The notes under the pieces are model-generated. The model saw nothing but the letters and a program-made list of their open reading frames with translations. It ran no database searches and was not told the DNA's origin. From NCBI RefSeq assembly GCF_044904665.1, contig NZ_JADIKM010000001.1:434001-498000 (forward strand): a DNA stretch of 64,000 bases, written 5' to 3'. Below are positions 34,055 to 42,569 of the stretch, piece after piece. Position numbers and translations under genes: made by a program. The stretch comes from Dyella_A ginsengisoli (GTDB taxonomy: Bacteria > Pseudomonadota > Gammaproteobacteria > Xanthomonadales > Rhodanobacteraceae). Every line of letters starts with the position of its first letter. Within the stretch, counting starts at the first letter, position 1.

Positions 34055-35644
34055 ATGACGCCTGCGTCCACGCCCTCCACGCGATCGCACTGGCCGGCAT
34101 GGCTGGGGCTGCTGCTCGCCGCGCTCGCCGGGTTGGCCTGGTGGTGGTCGGTGGGGCGGCCGGTGGATTTGCCCGACGCGCCATCGGCACGCATCGCCTG
34201 CGTCTCCTACGCGCCGTATCGCCGCGAGGGGCAGACGCCGTACGACCCGGCCACCTTCATCTCGCCGCAGCAGATCGACGCCGACCTGCAGGCGCTGTCG
34301 CGCCGCTTCGACTGCGTGCGCACCTATTCGCAGGGCCAGGGACTGGATGTCGTGCCGGCGATCGCCGGACGCTACGGCATGAAGGTGCTGATGGGCGTGT
34401 GGATCGGTCGCGATGCGGCGGCGAACGCGCGCGAGATTGCGCTGGCCGCGGCGACCGCGCGGGCGCATCCGGAGGTGCTGCGCGGCGTGATCGTGGGCAA
34501 CGAGGTGTTGCTGCGCGGCGAGCAGTCGTCCGCGGCACTGGCCGGCTACCTGCGCCAGGCACGCGCCGTGCTGCCGCCGGCGGTGCCGATCACCTACGCG
34601 GACGTGTGGGAGTTCTGGCTGCGCCACCCGGAACTGGCCGGGTCGGTCGACTACATCACCGTGCACGTGCTGCCGTACTGGGAGGACGATCCGGTGCCGC
34701 CCGCACGCGCGGTGCAGCACGTGGCCGACGTCTATGCGCGCGTGCGCGCCGCCTTTCCCGGCAAGCCGGTGATGATCGGCGAGACCGGCTGGCCCAGCGC
34801 CGGGCGACCGCGTCAGGGCGCCACGGCGAGTGTGGTGAACGAGGCTCGCTACCTGCGCGAATTTCTGCGCTACGCCGCCACCGTGCAGATGCCCTACAAC
34901 GTGATCGAGGCGTTCGACCAGGGCTGGAAACGGGCGCAGGAGGGCACGGTGGGCGGCTACTGGGGCATCTTCGACGCGCAGGCGCGGCCGAAATTCCCGA
35001 TGCAGGGTCCGGTGACGGAAGTGCCGAGCTGGTGGCTGGGCTGGCTGGCTGCCGCGCTGGGCGGCGTGCTGTTCATGGTGGTGGGGCGACCGCGCGGTCG
35101 TCGTGCCGCTCTGGCGCTGATGCTGGCCGGCATCTCCAGCGGCGCGGCGCTGGCGTGGCAGGTGCGCCAGATGCTGTACGCCTGCGGCCCGCTGTGGGAA
35201 TGGCTGCTCAGCGGCGCTGCCTGTGCCGCCGCGCTGGTCACCGCGCTGATGCTGGCGCGCACGCTGGCAGCGGTGGTGCAGGGAGTGACCGTCGCGCCGC
35301 CGTCGCGGCGCTGGCGGTTCGGTTGGCTGTTCGTGCTGGCCTACTACGGCCTGCTGCTGGTGTTCGACGGGCGCTACCGCGACTTTCCGCTGGGCCTGTT
35401 CGCGCTGCCGGCGGTGGGTTATGCGCTGGTGGCGCTGGCCGGGGTCGAACCGGTCGGAGCACGTCGGCGCGAAGAAGCATTTCTTGCTGTCGCAGTGTCG
35501 CTGCTGGCAGCGATCGTGCTGACGCAGGAGCTGGGCATCAGCCTGGTGGCCTGGCTATGGCTGGGTCTGAATGCGCTGCCCGGCCTCGCCGTGCTGCTGC
35601 CGTCGCGGCGCTCCGCGCACCAGCAGCACCGCGCCGACCAGTAG
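34055..35644 (+). CDS. GH17 family membrane-anchored glycosidase/glucanosyltransferase
   Basis: 529 residues: an N-terminal signal anchor (LGLLLAALAGLAWWWSV), a GH17 barrel (about 45-320) and five or more C-terminal membrane helices. The proton-donor Glu is in IVGNEVLLRGE (about residue 149) and the nucleophile Glu in MIGETGWPS (about 243). GH17 enzymes act on beta-1,3-glucans; membrane-anchored bacterial versions are associated with periplasmic glucan synthesis or trimming. That role is inferred. Its 3' end overlaps a convergent small membrane-protein gene by 90 bp. Confidence 0.85.
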   Translation: MTPASTPSTRSHWPAWLGLLLAALAGLAWWWSVGRPVDLPDAPSARIACVSYAPYRREGQTPYDPATFISPQQIDADLQALSRRFDCVRTYSQGQGLDVVPAIAGRYGMKVLMGVWIGRDAAANAREIALAAATARAHPEVLRGVIVGNEVLLRGEQSSAALAGYLRQARAVLPPAVPITYADVWEFWLRHPELAGSVDYITVHVLPYWEDDPVPPARAVQHVADVYARVRAAFPGKPVMIGETGWPSAGRPRQGATASVVNEARYLREFLRYAATVQMPYNVIEAFDQGWKRAQEGTVGGYWGIFDAQARPKFPMQGPVTEVPSWWLGWLAAALGGVLFMVVGRPRGRRAALALMLAGISSGAALAWQVRQMLYACGPLWEWLLSGAACAAALVTALMLARTLAAVVQGVTVAPPSRRWRFGWLFVLAYYGLLLVFDGRYRDFPLGLFALPAVGYALVALAGVEPVGARRREEAFLAVAVSLLAAIVLTQELGISLVAWLWLGLNALPGLAVLLPSRRSAHQQHRADQ

Positions 35645-35971
35645 CGCCAGCGCGCCGGACTGGTAGCAGTACAGCTCCAGCGCGAACGCGCCGAGTGCGG
35701 CGGCCAGCCACGCCGTCCAGGCGCGCTGGCGCAGCAGCGCGAGCCCGCCTGCGGCCAGCGCGGCGTAGCCGAAGGCGTTGCCGAGGAAGCCGGCGACCAC
35801 CCAGCTGCGCAGCGTGCACCAGCCGTCGATCATGCCGGCCGCGGCGCAGCGTTCGCCCAGTGCGGGCGGCTCGACGAGCTGGTAGCGCAGCAGCGCGGCC
35901 AGCGCGCCGACGGCGAGCAGTCCGCTCCCTGCAAGCAGCATCGGCGACCAGCGACGGCGAGGGGCGCTCAT
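35555..35971 (-). CDS. Small integral membrane protein
   Basis: 138 residues with about four hydrophobic segments (LLAGSGLLAVGALAALL; VAGFLGNAFGYAALAAGGLALL; and two more), and three Cys in the first loop (ERCAAAGMIDGWCTLR). I do not recognise a named family. The ATG overlaps the stop of the upstream endonuclease/exonuclease-family gene (ATGA), so it is coupled to it. The tail overlaps the GH17 gene end-to-end by 90 bp. Confidence 0.65.
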   Translation of the reverse strand: MSAPRRRWSPMLLAGSGLLAVGALAALLRYQLVEPPALGERCAAAGMIDGWCTLRSWVVAGFLGNAFGYAALAAGGLALLRQRAWTAWLAAALGAFALELYCYQSGALALLVGAVLLVRGAPRRQQHGEAGQRIQTQP

Positions 35972-36780
35972 CGACGATGCACCTTGTGCAGGCGCGGGGC
36001 GATATGGGCGGGCATGCGGATCTCGGCGGCAAGCGGCAGGTGGTCGGAAAACGCCTGCGGCAGCGTCCACACCTTGTCCAGCTGGATATCGGCCGAAGTG
36101 AGGATGTGGTCCAGCGCGCGTCGCGGCTTCCAGCTGGGAAAGGTCGGCGTGGCCTGATCGGGCGGCTGCAGCCGGCACTTGGCAAACAGGTGGCGCATCT
36201 CGCTGCTGTGCGCCTCGGTGTTGAGGTCGCCCATCAGCACGGCATGCGGAAAATCCGCCAGCACTTCGCCGATGAAGGCCAGCTGCTTGGCGCGCGCAGG
36301 GGCGCTGAGCGAGAGGTGGGCGATCATCACCGCCAGCGCGTCGTCGCCCTCGCCGAAGCGCGCCAGCATCGCGCCGCGTCCGGGAATGCGGCTGGGCAGC
36401 GGGTAGTCCAGCACGCTGTGCGGTTCGAGCCGGCTGATCAGGCCGTTGGCCGAATGCGCCAGTCGCGCCATCGGACGGTTCGGCTGGTGGCTCCAGAACG
36501 GCATGCCGGCGGTTTCGGCGAGGTAGCGCGTCTGGTTGAGGAATCCCGAACGCAGGCTGCCGGCATCGGCTTCTTGCAGGCCGACCACGTCGAACTGCGG
36601 CAGCAGTTCGGCGAGGCGGTCTAGGTTGTCCATCTTGCTGCGCCCGGGCAGCACGCCGTGCAGGCTGCGAGTGACGTACTCGTGGTAGCGCTGCACGCTG
36701 CCGCCGGCCAGGATGTTGCAGCTGAGCAGCCGCAGGCGGCGCTCGGGAACGACTGCAGGGGCAGGGACAGCGCGGCTCAT
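35968..36780 (-). CDS. Endonuclease/exonuclease/phosphatase family protein
   Basis: 270 residues of the DNase I-like EEP fold. Seen: LLSCNILAGGS, VVGLQEAD (metal Glu), VMIAHLSLSAPARAKQL, AVLMGDLNTEAHSSEM, RRALDHILTSADI and FSDHLPLAAEIRM, a complete catalytic set. There is no signal peptide. Substrate may be nucleic acid or a phosphoester; the sequence does not decide. The ATG at 36780 is chosen because the upstream in-frame extension is unconserved. Confidence 0.85.
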   Translation of the reverse strand: MSRAVPAPAVVPERRLRLLSCNILAGGSVQRYHEYVTRSLHGVLPGRSKMDNLDRLAELLPQFDVVGLQEADAGSLRSGFLNQTRYLAETAGMPFWSHQPNRPMARLAHSANGLISRLEPHSVLDYPLPSRIPGRGAMLARFGEGDDALAVMIAHLSLSAPARAKQLAFIGEVLADFPHAVLMGDLNTEAHSSEMRHLFAKCRLQPPDQATPTFPSWKPRRALDHILTSADIQLDKVWTLPQAFSDHLPLAAEIRMPAHIAPRLHKVHRR

Positions 36781-36867
36781 GGACTCAGGTGGCAAGGTCG
36801 GCAAAACGGAAGCGCCAAGCATGCCGCGCGGCGCGTGAACGCCGCGACAGCCACTGCATCGCGGGCC

Positions 36868-37524
36868 TTACTTGCCGGCCAGCTCGCGCTTGACCAGCCA
36901 TTGGGTCATCGCGGAGAGCTGGTCGAACGTGTGCACTTCGCCGCTGCGGTACTTGCCGTCCACCACGATGGTCGGCGTGCCGGTGACGCCCCACTTCTGG
37001 ATCAGCGCCAGGTCGCTCTTCATCTGCGCGGTGACCTCGTCGGAGGTGGCGATGCGCATGAACTCGGCGCGGTTCACGCCCTGGCGCGCATAGAAGTCGG
37101 CCAGATCGTCGAGCGTGTTGAGCGGATAGTTCTGCTCGAACTTCTCCTTGAACAGCTCCAGGTGGGTGCGGTCGACCACGCCGAGCTTTTTCGCCGCGTA
37201 GTAGGCGCGGGCGAACGGCAGCCACTCGGCGCTGAACGGCGCCGGCACCAGCTTGAACACCACGCCCTTGGGTAGCGCGGCGCGCAGCTTCTCGGCGGTG
37301 GGCGCGAAATGCGCGCAGTGGATGCAGCCGTAGGAAAACACCTCGACCACTTCCACCTTGCCTTCGGGGCTGTAGCGCTGGGCCGGGCCGGGCAGGGTGA
37401 CGTACTCGCTGCCCTCGGTGTACGGGGCGGCCGGATCGGCGCCGGCACCGGCGGTGCAGGCGGTAGCGAGCAGCAACCCGCCGAGCAGGGCGAACAGGCG
37501 CAGGCGGGACAGGTGCTTCAGCAT
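36868..37524 (-). CDS. DsbA-family thiol:disulfide oxidoreductase, lipoprotein (copy 2)
   Basis: 218 residues with a lipoprotein signal (LLLATAC, Cys about 23) and a DsbA thioredoxin fold. Active site CIHC (about residue 67; VVEVFSYGCIHC) and cis-Pro loop GVTGTPTIVVDGKY are present. It oxidises or isomerises disulfides in periplasmic proteins. It is arranged in tandem with a paralogue 72 bp upstream on the same strand; both start MLK and share the TPTIV.DGKYR segment. A CPHC-type active site would be canonical; CIHC is a variant likely altering redox potential. Confidence 0.9.
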   Translation of the reverse strand: MLKHLSRLRLFALLGGLLLATACTAGAGADPAAPYTEGSEYVTLPGPAQRYSPEGKVEVVEVFSYGCIHCAHFAPTAEKLRAALPKGVVFKLVPAPFSAEWLPFARAYYAAKKLGVVDRTHLELFKEKFEQNYPLNTLDDLADFYARQGVNRAEFMRIATSDEVTAQMKSDLALIQKWGVTGTPTIVVDGKYRSGEVHTFDQLSAMTQWLVKRELAGK

Positions 37525-37596
37525 GGATCGACTCCGGTGCAAGGGACGGCAGGAACGCAAGACCACGGCGAGCGGCAAAGGTGCCACGGCGGACGC

Positions 37597-38487
37597 TTAC
37601 TTGCCGGCCGCTTCCTTCGCCGCGAGGTATTTGGCCAGCTCCACCATCTGCGCGTAGCCGCCCGCGCTGGGGCCGTCGATGCGGTACTTGCCGTCGATCA
37701 CGATGGTCGGCGTGCCTTCCACGCCGTACGCCTTCACCAACTGGTCGGCGCGCTTGGCCTGGGTGTTGATGCTGAAGGAGTTGGCCACCGCCACGAACTC
37801 CTTCGGATCGACGCCGAACTTCGCATAGACCTTGGCGGCGTCCTCGATCTTGGGCAGGTCGGACATCGGCTTCAGGCCCTGGCCGTCGGCGCGCTCGGAG
37901 CTCAGCTCCTTGCTCTTCCACACCGCGTCATACATGGCGCCGTTGGCCTTCTCGGCCACGCCCAGCGCCTGCGCGGTGAGATAGGCGCGCTGGAACATGG
38001 GGAAGTTCTCCTGCGGGATGAACGACACCGGCAGGTAGGCCATCACCGCATACGACGGCAGGCTCTTCGCCAACTGGTCGACCATCGGATGGAAGTTGTT
38101 GCACGAGGGGCAGGCGTAGGAGAAGACCTCGGCCACTTCGACCTTGTCGGTGTTGCTGACCTTCGGCTGCGCCGGCTCGATGCGGAAGTAGTTCTTGCCT
38201 TCGACCCACTTCGGGTCCTCGACGAACGCCGGGACGTCGGCCGGGGTGGCCGGGGCGGTCGATGCGGCGGTGCTGGTGGCGGCCGGTGCGCTGCTCGGCG
38301 CGGCCGTGCTAGCTGCCGCGGCGGTGCCCGCTGCAGCCGGGCCCGGCGTGGCGGCTGCCGGCGCCTGGACGGGTGCGCTGGCGGAAGAGGAGGGAGCGGA
38401 AGCGGCCGGCGCCGGGCTGTTGCTGTCGTGGCTGCACGCGGCGAGCGTGAGCAGGGCGAAACAGAGGATCGGCAGACGCTTCAGCAT
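37597..38487 (-). CDS. DsbA-family thiol:disulfide oxidoreductase, lipoprotein with long Ala/Pro/Ser linker (copy 1)
   Basis: 296 residues. The lipobox LLTLAAC is followed by a roughly 65-residue Ala/Pro/Ser/Thr-rich linker, then a DsbA domain with active site CPSC (VAEVFSYACPSC) and cis-Pro GVEGTPTIVIDGKYRIDG. The linker would let the domain reach far from the membrane anchor. It is located between a cytochrome c4 gene and its paralogue, all on the minus strand, with spacing that allows one transcript. Confidence 0.9.
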   Translation of the reverse strand: MLKRLPILCFALLTLAACSHDSNSPAPAASAPSSSASAPVQAPAAATPGPAAAGTAAAASTAAPSSAPAATSTAASTAPATPADVPAFVEDPKWVEGKNYFRIEPAQPKVSNTDKVEVAEVFSYACPSCNNFHPMVDQLAKSLPSYAVMAYLPVSFIPQENFPMFQRAYLTAQALGVAEKANGAMYDAVWKSKELSSERADGQGLKPMSDLPKIEDAAKVYAKFGVDPKEFVAVANSFSINTQAKRADQLVKAYGVEGTPTIVIDGKYRIDGPSAGGYAQMVELAKYLAAKEAAGK

Positions 38488-38578
38488 GGAGAGGTTCCTT
38501 CGATTCGACAGCGGAAAGACAACGGACGCAGGGGGTAAAACGACAACGCCGACCCGGAGGTCGGCGTGTGCTCGTCGA

Positions 38579-39355
38579 TCAGGGCGCGGCAGCCGCGGCG
38601 TCGCCGCTGTCGGCCGCATGCAGGCCTTCGATGTAGCTGGCCAGCGCGGTGATGTCCTTGGGCTCGAGCTTCTTGGCGATCGCCGGCATGATCTGCGCGT
38701 GGGCGTCGTCGCCCCACACGGTGCCGTCGTGCCACGACTTCAGCGTGGCCTCCACGTACTGCGCGTGCTGGCCGCCGAGCTGTGGATACATCGCGCCCGG
38801 GTTGCCGCGGCCGTCGACGAGGTGGCAGGCCATGCAGGCCGGGATGCCGCGCTCCACGTCGCCTTCGCGGTAGAGCTTCTGGCCCAGCTCGACCAGCGCC
38901 GCGTCAGCCACGCCGGGGCGCGACTGCTTGGTGGCGAAGTAGGCGCCGATGTCGTGCATGTCCTGCTCGGAGAGCGGGGTGGCCATGCCGAGCATGATCG
39001 GGTTCTGGCGCTTGCCGCCCTTGAAGCTGGTGAGCTGGCGCGCGATGTACGACTCGTGCTGGCCGGCGAGCTTCGGGTACTGCGGATCGGCCGAGTTGCC
39101 GTCGATGCCGTGGCACGCGCCGCACACGGCGGCCTTGCCCTGGCCGGCGGTGGCGTCACCCGGCTTGACCGCGGCGGTCGCCGCTTCGGCCGCCGCCGCT
39201 GGCGCCGCCGCGCTGGCCGCCGCTGCCGGCGCCGCGCTGGAAGCAGCAGCGGGCTTGGCGTCCTGGGCCATCACCGCGCCGGCGGACAGCGCGAAGGTGA
39301 GGGCGACAGCCGCCCCAAGCACAGCGTGCCGAAAATCGGCGGGCCGAAAACTCAT
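38579..39355 (-). CDS. Dihaem cytochrome c4
   Basis: 258-residue periplasmic electron carrier. A signal peptide ends near AGAVMAQ, then comes an Ala/Pro-rich linker and two class I cytochrome domains with haem sites CGACH (about 79) and CMACH (about 173) and distal Met candidates (NPIMLGMA; AQIMPAIA). Cytochrome c4 feeds terminal oxidases. The DsbA genes downstream could help handle the CxxCH thiols before haem attachment; this is inference from neighbourhood only. Confidence 0.9.
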   Translation of the reverse strand: MSFRPADFRHAVLGAAVALTFALSAGAVMAQDAKPAAASSAAPAAAASAAAPAAAAEAATAAVKPGDATAGQGKAAVCGACHGIDGNSADPQYPKLAGQHESYIARQLTSFKGGKRQNPIMLGMATPLSEQDMHDIGAYFATKQSRPGVADAALVELGQKLYREGDVERGIPACMACHLVDGRGNPGAMYPQLGGQHAQYVEATLKSWHDGTVWGDDAHAQIMPAIAKKLEPKDITALASYIEGLHAADSGDAAAAAP

Positions 39356-39467
39356 ACACTTGTCTCCTGAAAGACTGCAAATGCTGCCGTAAAGCCGCCG
39401 CGCGGCTTGCCTTGGGCAGAAACCGCAGAATTATCGCCGTGCCACCCTGACCGGTCAAACCATTCCC

Positions 39468-40109
39468 ATGTCTCCCAATCCGCTCCAGGGCGCGCAGTTC
39501 GTGCTCGCTGCCCACCGTATCAGCCAGCTGCCCGCCGACCAGGGCGCCGAGGTGGCGTTCGCCGGCCGCTCCAACGCCGGCAAGTCCAGCGCGCTGAACG
39601 CGCTCACCGGTCATCGCGGGCTGGCGCGTACCTCCAAGACGCCCGGTCGCACCCAGCAGATGGTGGCGTTCTCGCTGCCGCCGCTGCCGCCGGTCGCGGG
39701 CGAGGCGCCGTTCGACGCGCGCCTGATCGACCTGCCCGGCTACGGCTATGCCAAGGTGCCGGAGGACCTGCGCGCGCACTGGAAGACCGAGATCGACGCC
39801 TATCTGCACCAGCGCCGCAGCCTGCGCGGCGTGGTGCTGATCGCGGATATCCGCCATCCATTGAAGGAATTCGACCGGATGATGCTGGACTTCTGTTTCG
39901 CCACCGCGCTGCCCTGCCACCTGCTGCTGACCAAGGCGGACAAGCTCTCGCGCAGCCAGGCGATGCAGACGGTGGCGGCGATGCGCCGGCAGTTCGCCGC
40001 GGAGGAACGCCAGGCCACCGTGCAGGGCTTTTCCTCCAGCGCCCCGACCGGCGTCGACGAGGCGCGTGCGCGCGTGCTCGAACTGCTGCGCCAGCCGCGC
40101 GAAGGCTGA
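39468..40109 (+). CDS. engB: YihA/EngB ribosome-biogenesis GTPase
   Basis: 213-residue P-loop GTPase needed for 50S assembly and cell division. Seen: G1 GRSNAGKSS (about residue 33), G2 region TSKTPGRTQQ, G3 DLPGYGYAKV, G4 TKAD and the G5-like FSSSAPTG. Divergent from cytochrome c4, an arrangement also known in other gammaproteobacteria. A small hairpin lies right after the stop. Confidence 0.96.
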   Translation: MSPNPLQGAQFVLAAHRISQLPADQGAEVAFAGRSNAGKSSALNALTGHRGLARTSKTPGRTQQMVAFSLPPLPPVAGEAPFDARLIDLPGYGYAKVPEDLRAHWKTEIDAYLHQRRSLRGVVLIADIRHPLKEFDRMMLDFCFATALPCHLLLTKADKLSRSQAMQTVAAMRRQFAAEERQATVQGFSSSAPTGVDEARARVLELLRQPREG

Positions 40110-40110
40110 T

Positions 40111-40128
40111 TCGCAAGAATCCTTGCGA
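40111..40128. terminator. Short hairpin between convergent genes
   Basis: TCGCAAG (40111-40117) and CTTGCGA (40122-40128) form a perfect 7-bp stem with loop AATC, between engB and the convergent GAF-domain gene. It is weak and has no U-tract. Confidence 0.35.
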
Positions 40129-40156
40129 CACTATGCCGCTGCGCGAAAGCGGCGAT

Positions 40157-40651
40157 TCAGGCCGCGTCGACCGCCTGCATGAACACCGCGCACAGCGCTT
40201 CCATGCCGGCGCGATCCTCGTCGTCGAAACGGCCGGTGAGCGGGCTGTCCACGTCCCACACGCCAAGCAGCGAGCCGTCGGCCTTCACCAGCGGCACCAC
40301 GATCTCGGAATTGGACGCCGCGTCGCAGGCGATGTGACCGTCGAACGCGTGCACGTCGATCACCAGCTGGGTCTGCCGCGTCTGCGCGGCGGTGCCGCAC
40401 ACGCCGCGCCCCAGCGCGATGCGGATGCACGCCGGCTTGCCCTGGAACGGGCCGACCACCAGCTCGGTGCCGTCGTAGAAGTAGAAGCCGGCCCAGTTGA
40501 GATCGGGCAGGCTGTGGAACAGCAGCGCGCTGAAGTTGGCGGCGTTGGCGATGAGGTCGCGCTCGCCGGCGAGCAGGCCCTGCGCGAGTCCGGCCAGCTC
40601 GGCGTACAGCTCGCGCTTGCTGGCATGGGAGGAGGAAGCAATGTGGAACAT
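40157..40651 (-). CDS. Free methionine-(R)-sulfoxide reductase (GAF-domain fRMsr)
   Basis: 164-residue stand-alone GAF protein of the fRMsr/YebR type, which reduces free Met-R-sulfoxide through Cys chemistry. Seen: NWAGFYFYDG, LVVGPFQGKPACIRIALGRGVCG and HIACDAASNSEIVVPL, giving the three Cys at PAC, GVC and ACD that match the catalytic and resolving positions of the family. It is divergent, by 83 bp, from the PNPOx gene pair. Confidence 0.9.
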   Translation of the reverse strand: MFHIASSSHASKRELYAELAGLAQGLLAGERDLIANAANFSALLFHSLPDLNWAGFYFYDGTELVVGPFQGKPACIRIALGRGVCGTAAQTRQTQLVIDVHAFDGHIACDAASNSEIVVPLVKADGSLLGVWDVDSPLTGRFDDEDRAGMEALCAVFMQAVDAA

Positions 40652-40734
40652 GGATGGTCCGTCCGGGCGGAGCGCTTATTATGCGCCGGGACTCCACCCG
40701 CCCGTCGTTTCCGCCCCGCTGGACGAGGACTGCC

Positions 40735-41223
40735 GTGCCTGCTGCCACCCGCATCGATGACGAGCTCGCCGGGTTCATCCAGGGCGCGACGTCGATCATC
40801 GCCGCCACCCGCAATGCCGAGCACCGGCCGGCGCTGGTGCGCGCGCAGGGGTGCCGGGTGGACCCCGGTGGCTGTCGCCTGGCGGTACTGGTGGTCGCCT
40901 GCCAGGCGGTCGAGCTGCTGGAAGACATCCGCGACAACCGGCGGGTGGCGGTGGTATTCACCCGGCCCAGCACGCACCGTTCGGTGCAGGTGAAGGGCGA
41001 GGATGCGCGAATCCTTGCTGCGTCGGCGCAGGACCTCGCACTGGCTGCGCGCTACCGCGACGCGATGGTCGCCGAGCTCGCCCTGATCGGCGTGCCGGAA
41101 GCGCGCGTGCGTGCGCTGCTGGCCGCGGTGGGCGAGCTGGTGGCGATCGAGTTCTCGCCGTCGTCGGCGTTCGTGCAGACGCCGGGCCCGGACGCGGGCC
41201 GCGCGCTGGAGATGGCGCCATGA
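40735..41223 (+). CDS. PNPOx-fold flavin-type split-barrel protein
   Basis: 162-residue protein whose core (GATSIIAATRNAEHRPALVRAQGCRV-like, shown here as separate segments SIIAATRN and AVVFTRPSTHRSVQVKG) resembles the pyridoxamine-5'-phosphate-oxidase split-barrel superfamily. The GTG at 40735 is preceded by GAGGA at good spacing. Its stop overlaps the ATG of the next gene (ATGA), so the two are translationally coupled. Cofactor (FMN, F420 or haem) and substrate are unknown. Confidence 0.7.
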   Translation: MPAATRIDDELAGFIQGATSIIAATRNAEHRPALVRAQGCRVDPGGCRLAVLVVACQAVELLEDIRDNRRVAVVFTRPSTHRSVQVKGEDARILAASAQDLALAARYRDAMVAELALIGVPEARVRALLAAVGELVAIEFSPSSAFVQTPGPDAGRALEMAP

Positions 41224-42569
41224 CGCCGGGACTGGATGCGATCCGCGACTGCCTGGATGGCAGCCTGCCGGGCGTGATGGCCACCTGCGCGCCCGACGGT
41301 ACGCCGAACGTCGCCTACCTGTCGCAGGTCGAGTACATCGATCCGCGCCACCTCGCGCTGTCGTTCCAGTTCTTCAACAAGACCCGGCAGAACATCCTGG
41401 CCAATCCGCAGGCGCGGTTGCTGCTGATGCATCCGCAGAGCGCGGTGATGTACCGCCTGACCCTGCGCTACCTGCGCACCGAGTCGGCCGGGCCGCTGTT
41501 CGAGCGGATGCGCGCCAAGCTCGCCGGCATCGCCTCGCACACCGGCATGAGCGGCGTGTTCCAGCTCAAGGGTTCGGATGTCTACCGGGTCGAGGCGATC
41601 GAGCCGGTGCCGGGCCCACCGGTGCCTTCACCGCCGCTGCGGCGCAACCTGCTGGAAGCGACGCGAGCCACCGCCCTGCGGCTGGCCGATGCGGTCGATC
41701 TCGATGGCGCGCTGGAGGCGGTGCTGACCGGTTTGCGGCAGGACTTCGATATCCATCACGCGATGGTGCTGCTGCTCGACGGCAGTGGGCAGAAGCTGTT
41801 CACCGTGGCCAGCTGCGGCTACGGCGAGTCCGGCGTCGGCTCGGAGATCGCCATGGGTGATGGAGTGATCGGCGTGGCCGCGCGCGAACGCACGCCGATC
41901 CGCATCGCCCACATGACCGCCGAATACGCCTACGGCCGCGCCGTGCGCGAGGCGGCCGCCCAGGGCGGGCTGGCCGATCGCCTGGAAACCGCGATCCCGC
42001 TGCCGGGGCTGCCCGAGTCGCGCAGCCAGCTGGCAGTGCCGATCGTCGGCGGCGGCCGGCTGTCCGGCGTGCTGTACGTAGAGAGTCCGCGGGACCTGCG
42101 TTTCGGCTACGACGACGAGGACGCGCTGGTCACGCTGGGTAGCCAGCTCGGCATGGCGATCTGCGCCCTGCGCGCCGACACGACCGCCGAGCCGCTGCCG
42201 GTCGAGCCGGCGCTGCCGCCGCCGGATGGCGCGCCGGTGGTGATCCGCCACCACCCCGGCACCGACAGCGTGTTCGTGGGCGAGGACTACCTGATCAAGG
42301 GCGTGGCCGGCGCGATCCTGTGGACCCTGCTGCGCGACCACGCCGACCACGGCCGCACCATGTTCGCCAATCGCGAGCTGCGGCTGGATCCGCGGATCCG
42401 GCTGCCCGAACTCAGCGACAACCTGGAAGCCCGGCTGATCCTGCTGACCCGACGACTGGCCGAACGCGACGCGTGCATCCGCATCGAGAAGGCCGGTCGC
42501 GGGCGCCTGCGCCTGTGCGTGCGGCGCCCGCTGCAGCTGGTGGAGATGCCGAACGAGCGCGGCGGCTGA
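41220..42569 (+). CDS. PNPOx-GAF protein with winged-helix-like C-terminus
   Basis: 449 residues in three parts. Residues about 1-130 form a PNPOx split barrel (GVMATCAPDGTPNVAYLSQVE; FQFFNKTRQNIL). Residues about 140-325 form a GAF sensor (HAMVLLLDGSG...GDGVIGVAARERTPIRI; SQLAVPIVGGGRLSGVLYVES). Residues about 345-449 resemble a winged-helix transcription-factor tail (GEDYLIKGVAGAILWTLLRD; NRELRLDP; NLEARLILLTRRL; RGRLRL). The last part is a similarity judgement, not a proven DNA-binding domain. It looks like a redox or small-molecule sensor coupled to the small PNPOx protein upstream. Confidence 0.7.
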   Translation: MTPGLDAIRDCLDGSLPGVMATCAPDGTPNVAYLSQVEYIDPRHLALSFQFFNKTRQNILANPQARLLLMHPQSAVMYRLTLRYLRTESAGPLFERMRAKLAGIASHTGMSGVFQLKGSDVYRVEAIEPVPGPPVPSPPLRRNLLEATRATALRLADAVDLDGALEAVLTGLRQDFDIHHAMVLLLDGSGQKLFTVASCGYGESGVGSEIAMGDGVIGVAARERTPIRIAHMTAEYAYGRAVREAAAQGGLADRLETAIPLPGLPESRSQLAVPIVGGGRLSGVLYVESPRDLRFGYDDEDALVTLGSQLGMAICALRADTTAEPLPVEPALPPPDGAPVVIRHHPGTDSVFVGEDYLIKGVAGAILWTLLRDHADHGRTMFANRELRLDPRIRLPELSDNLEARLILLTRRLAERDACIRIEKAGRGRLRLCVRRPLQLVEMPNERGG

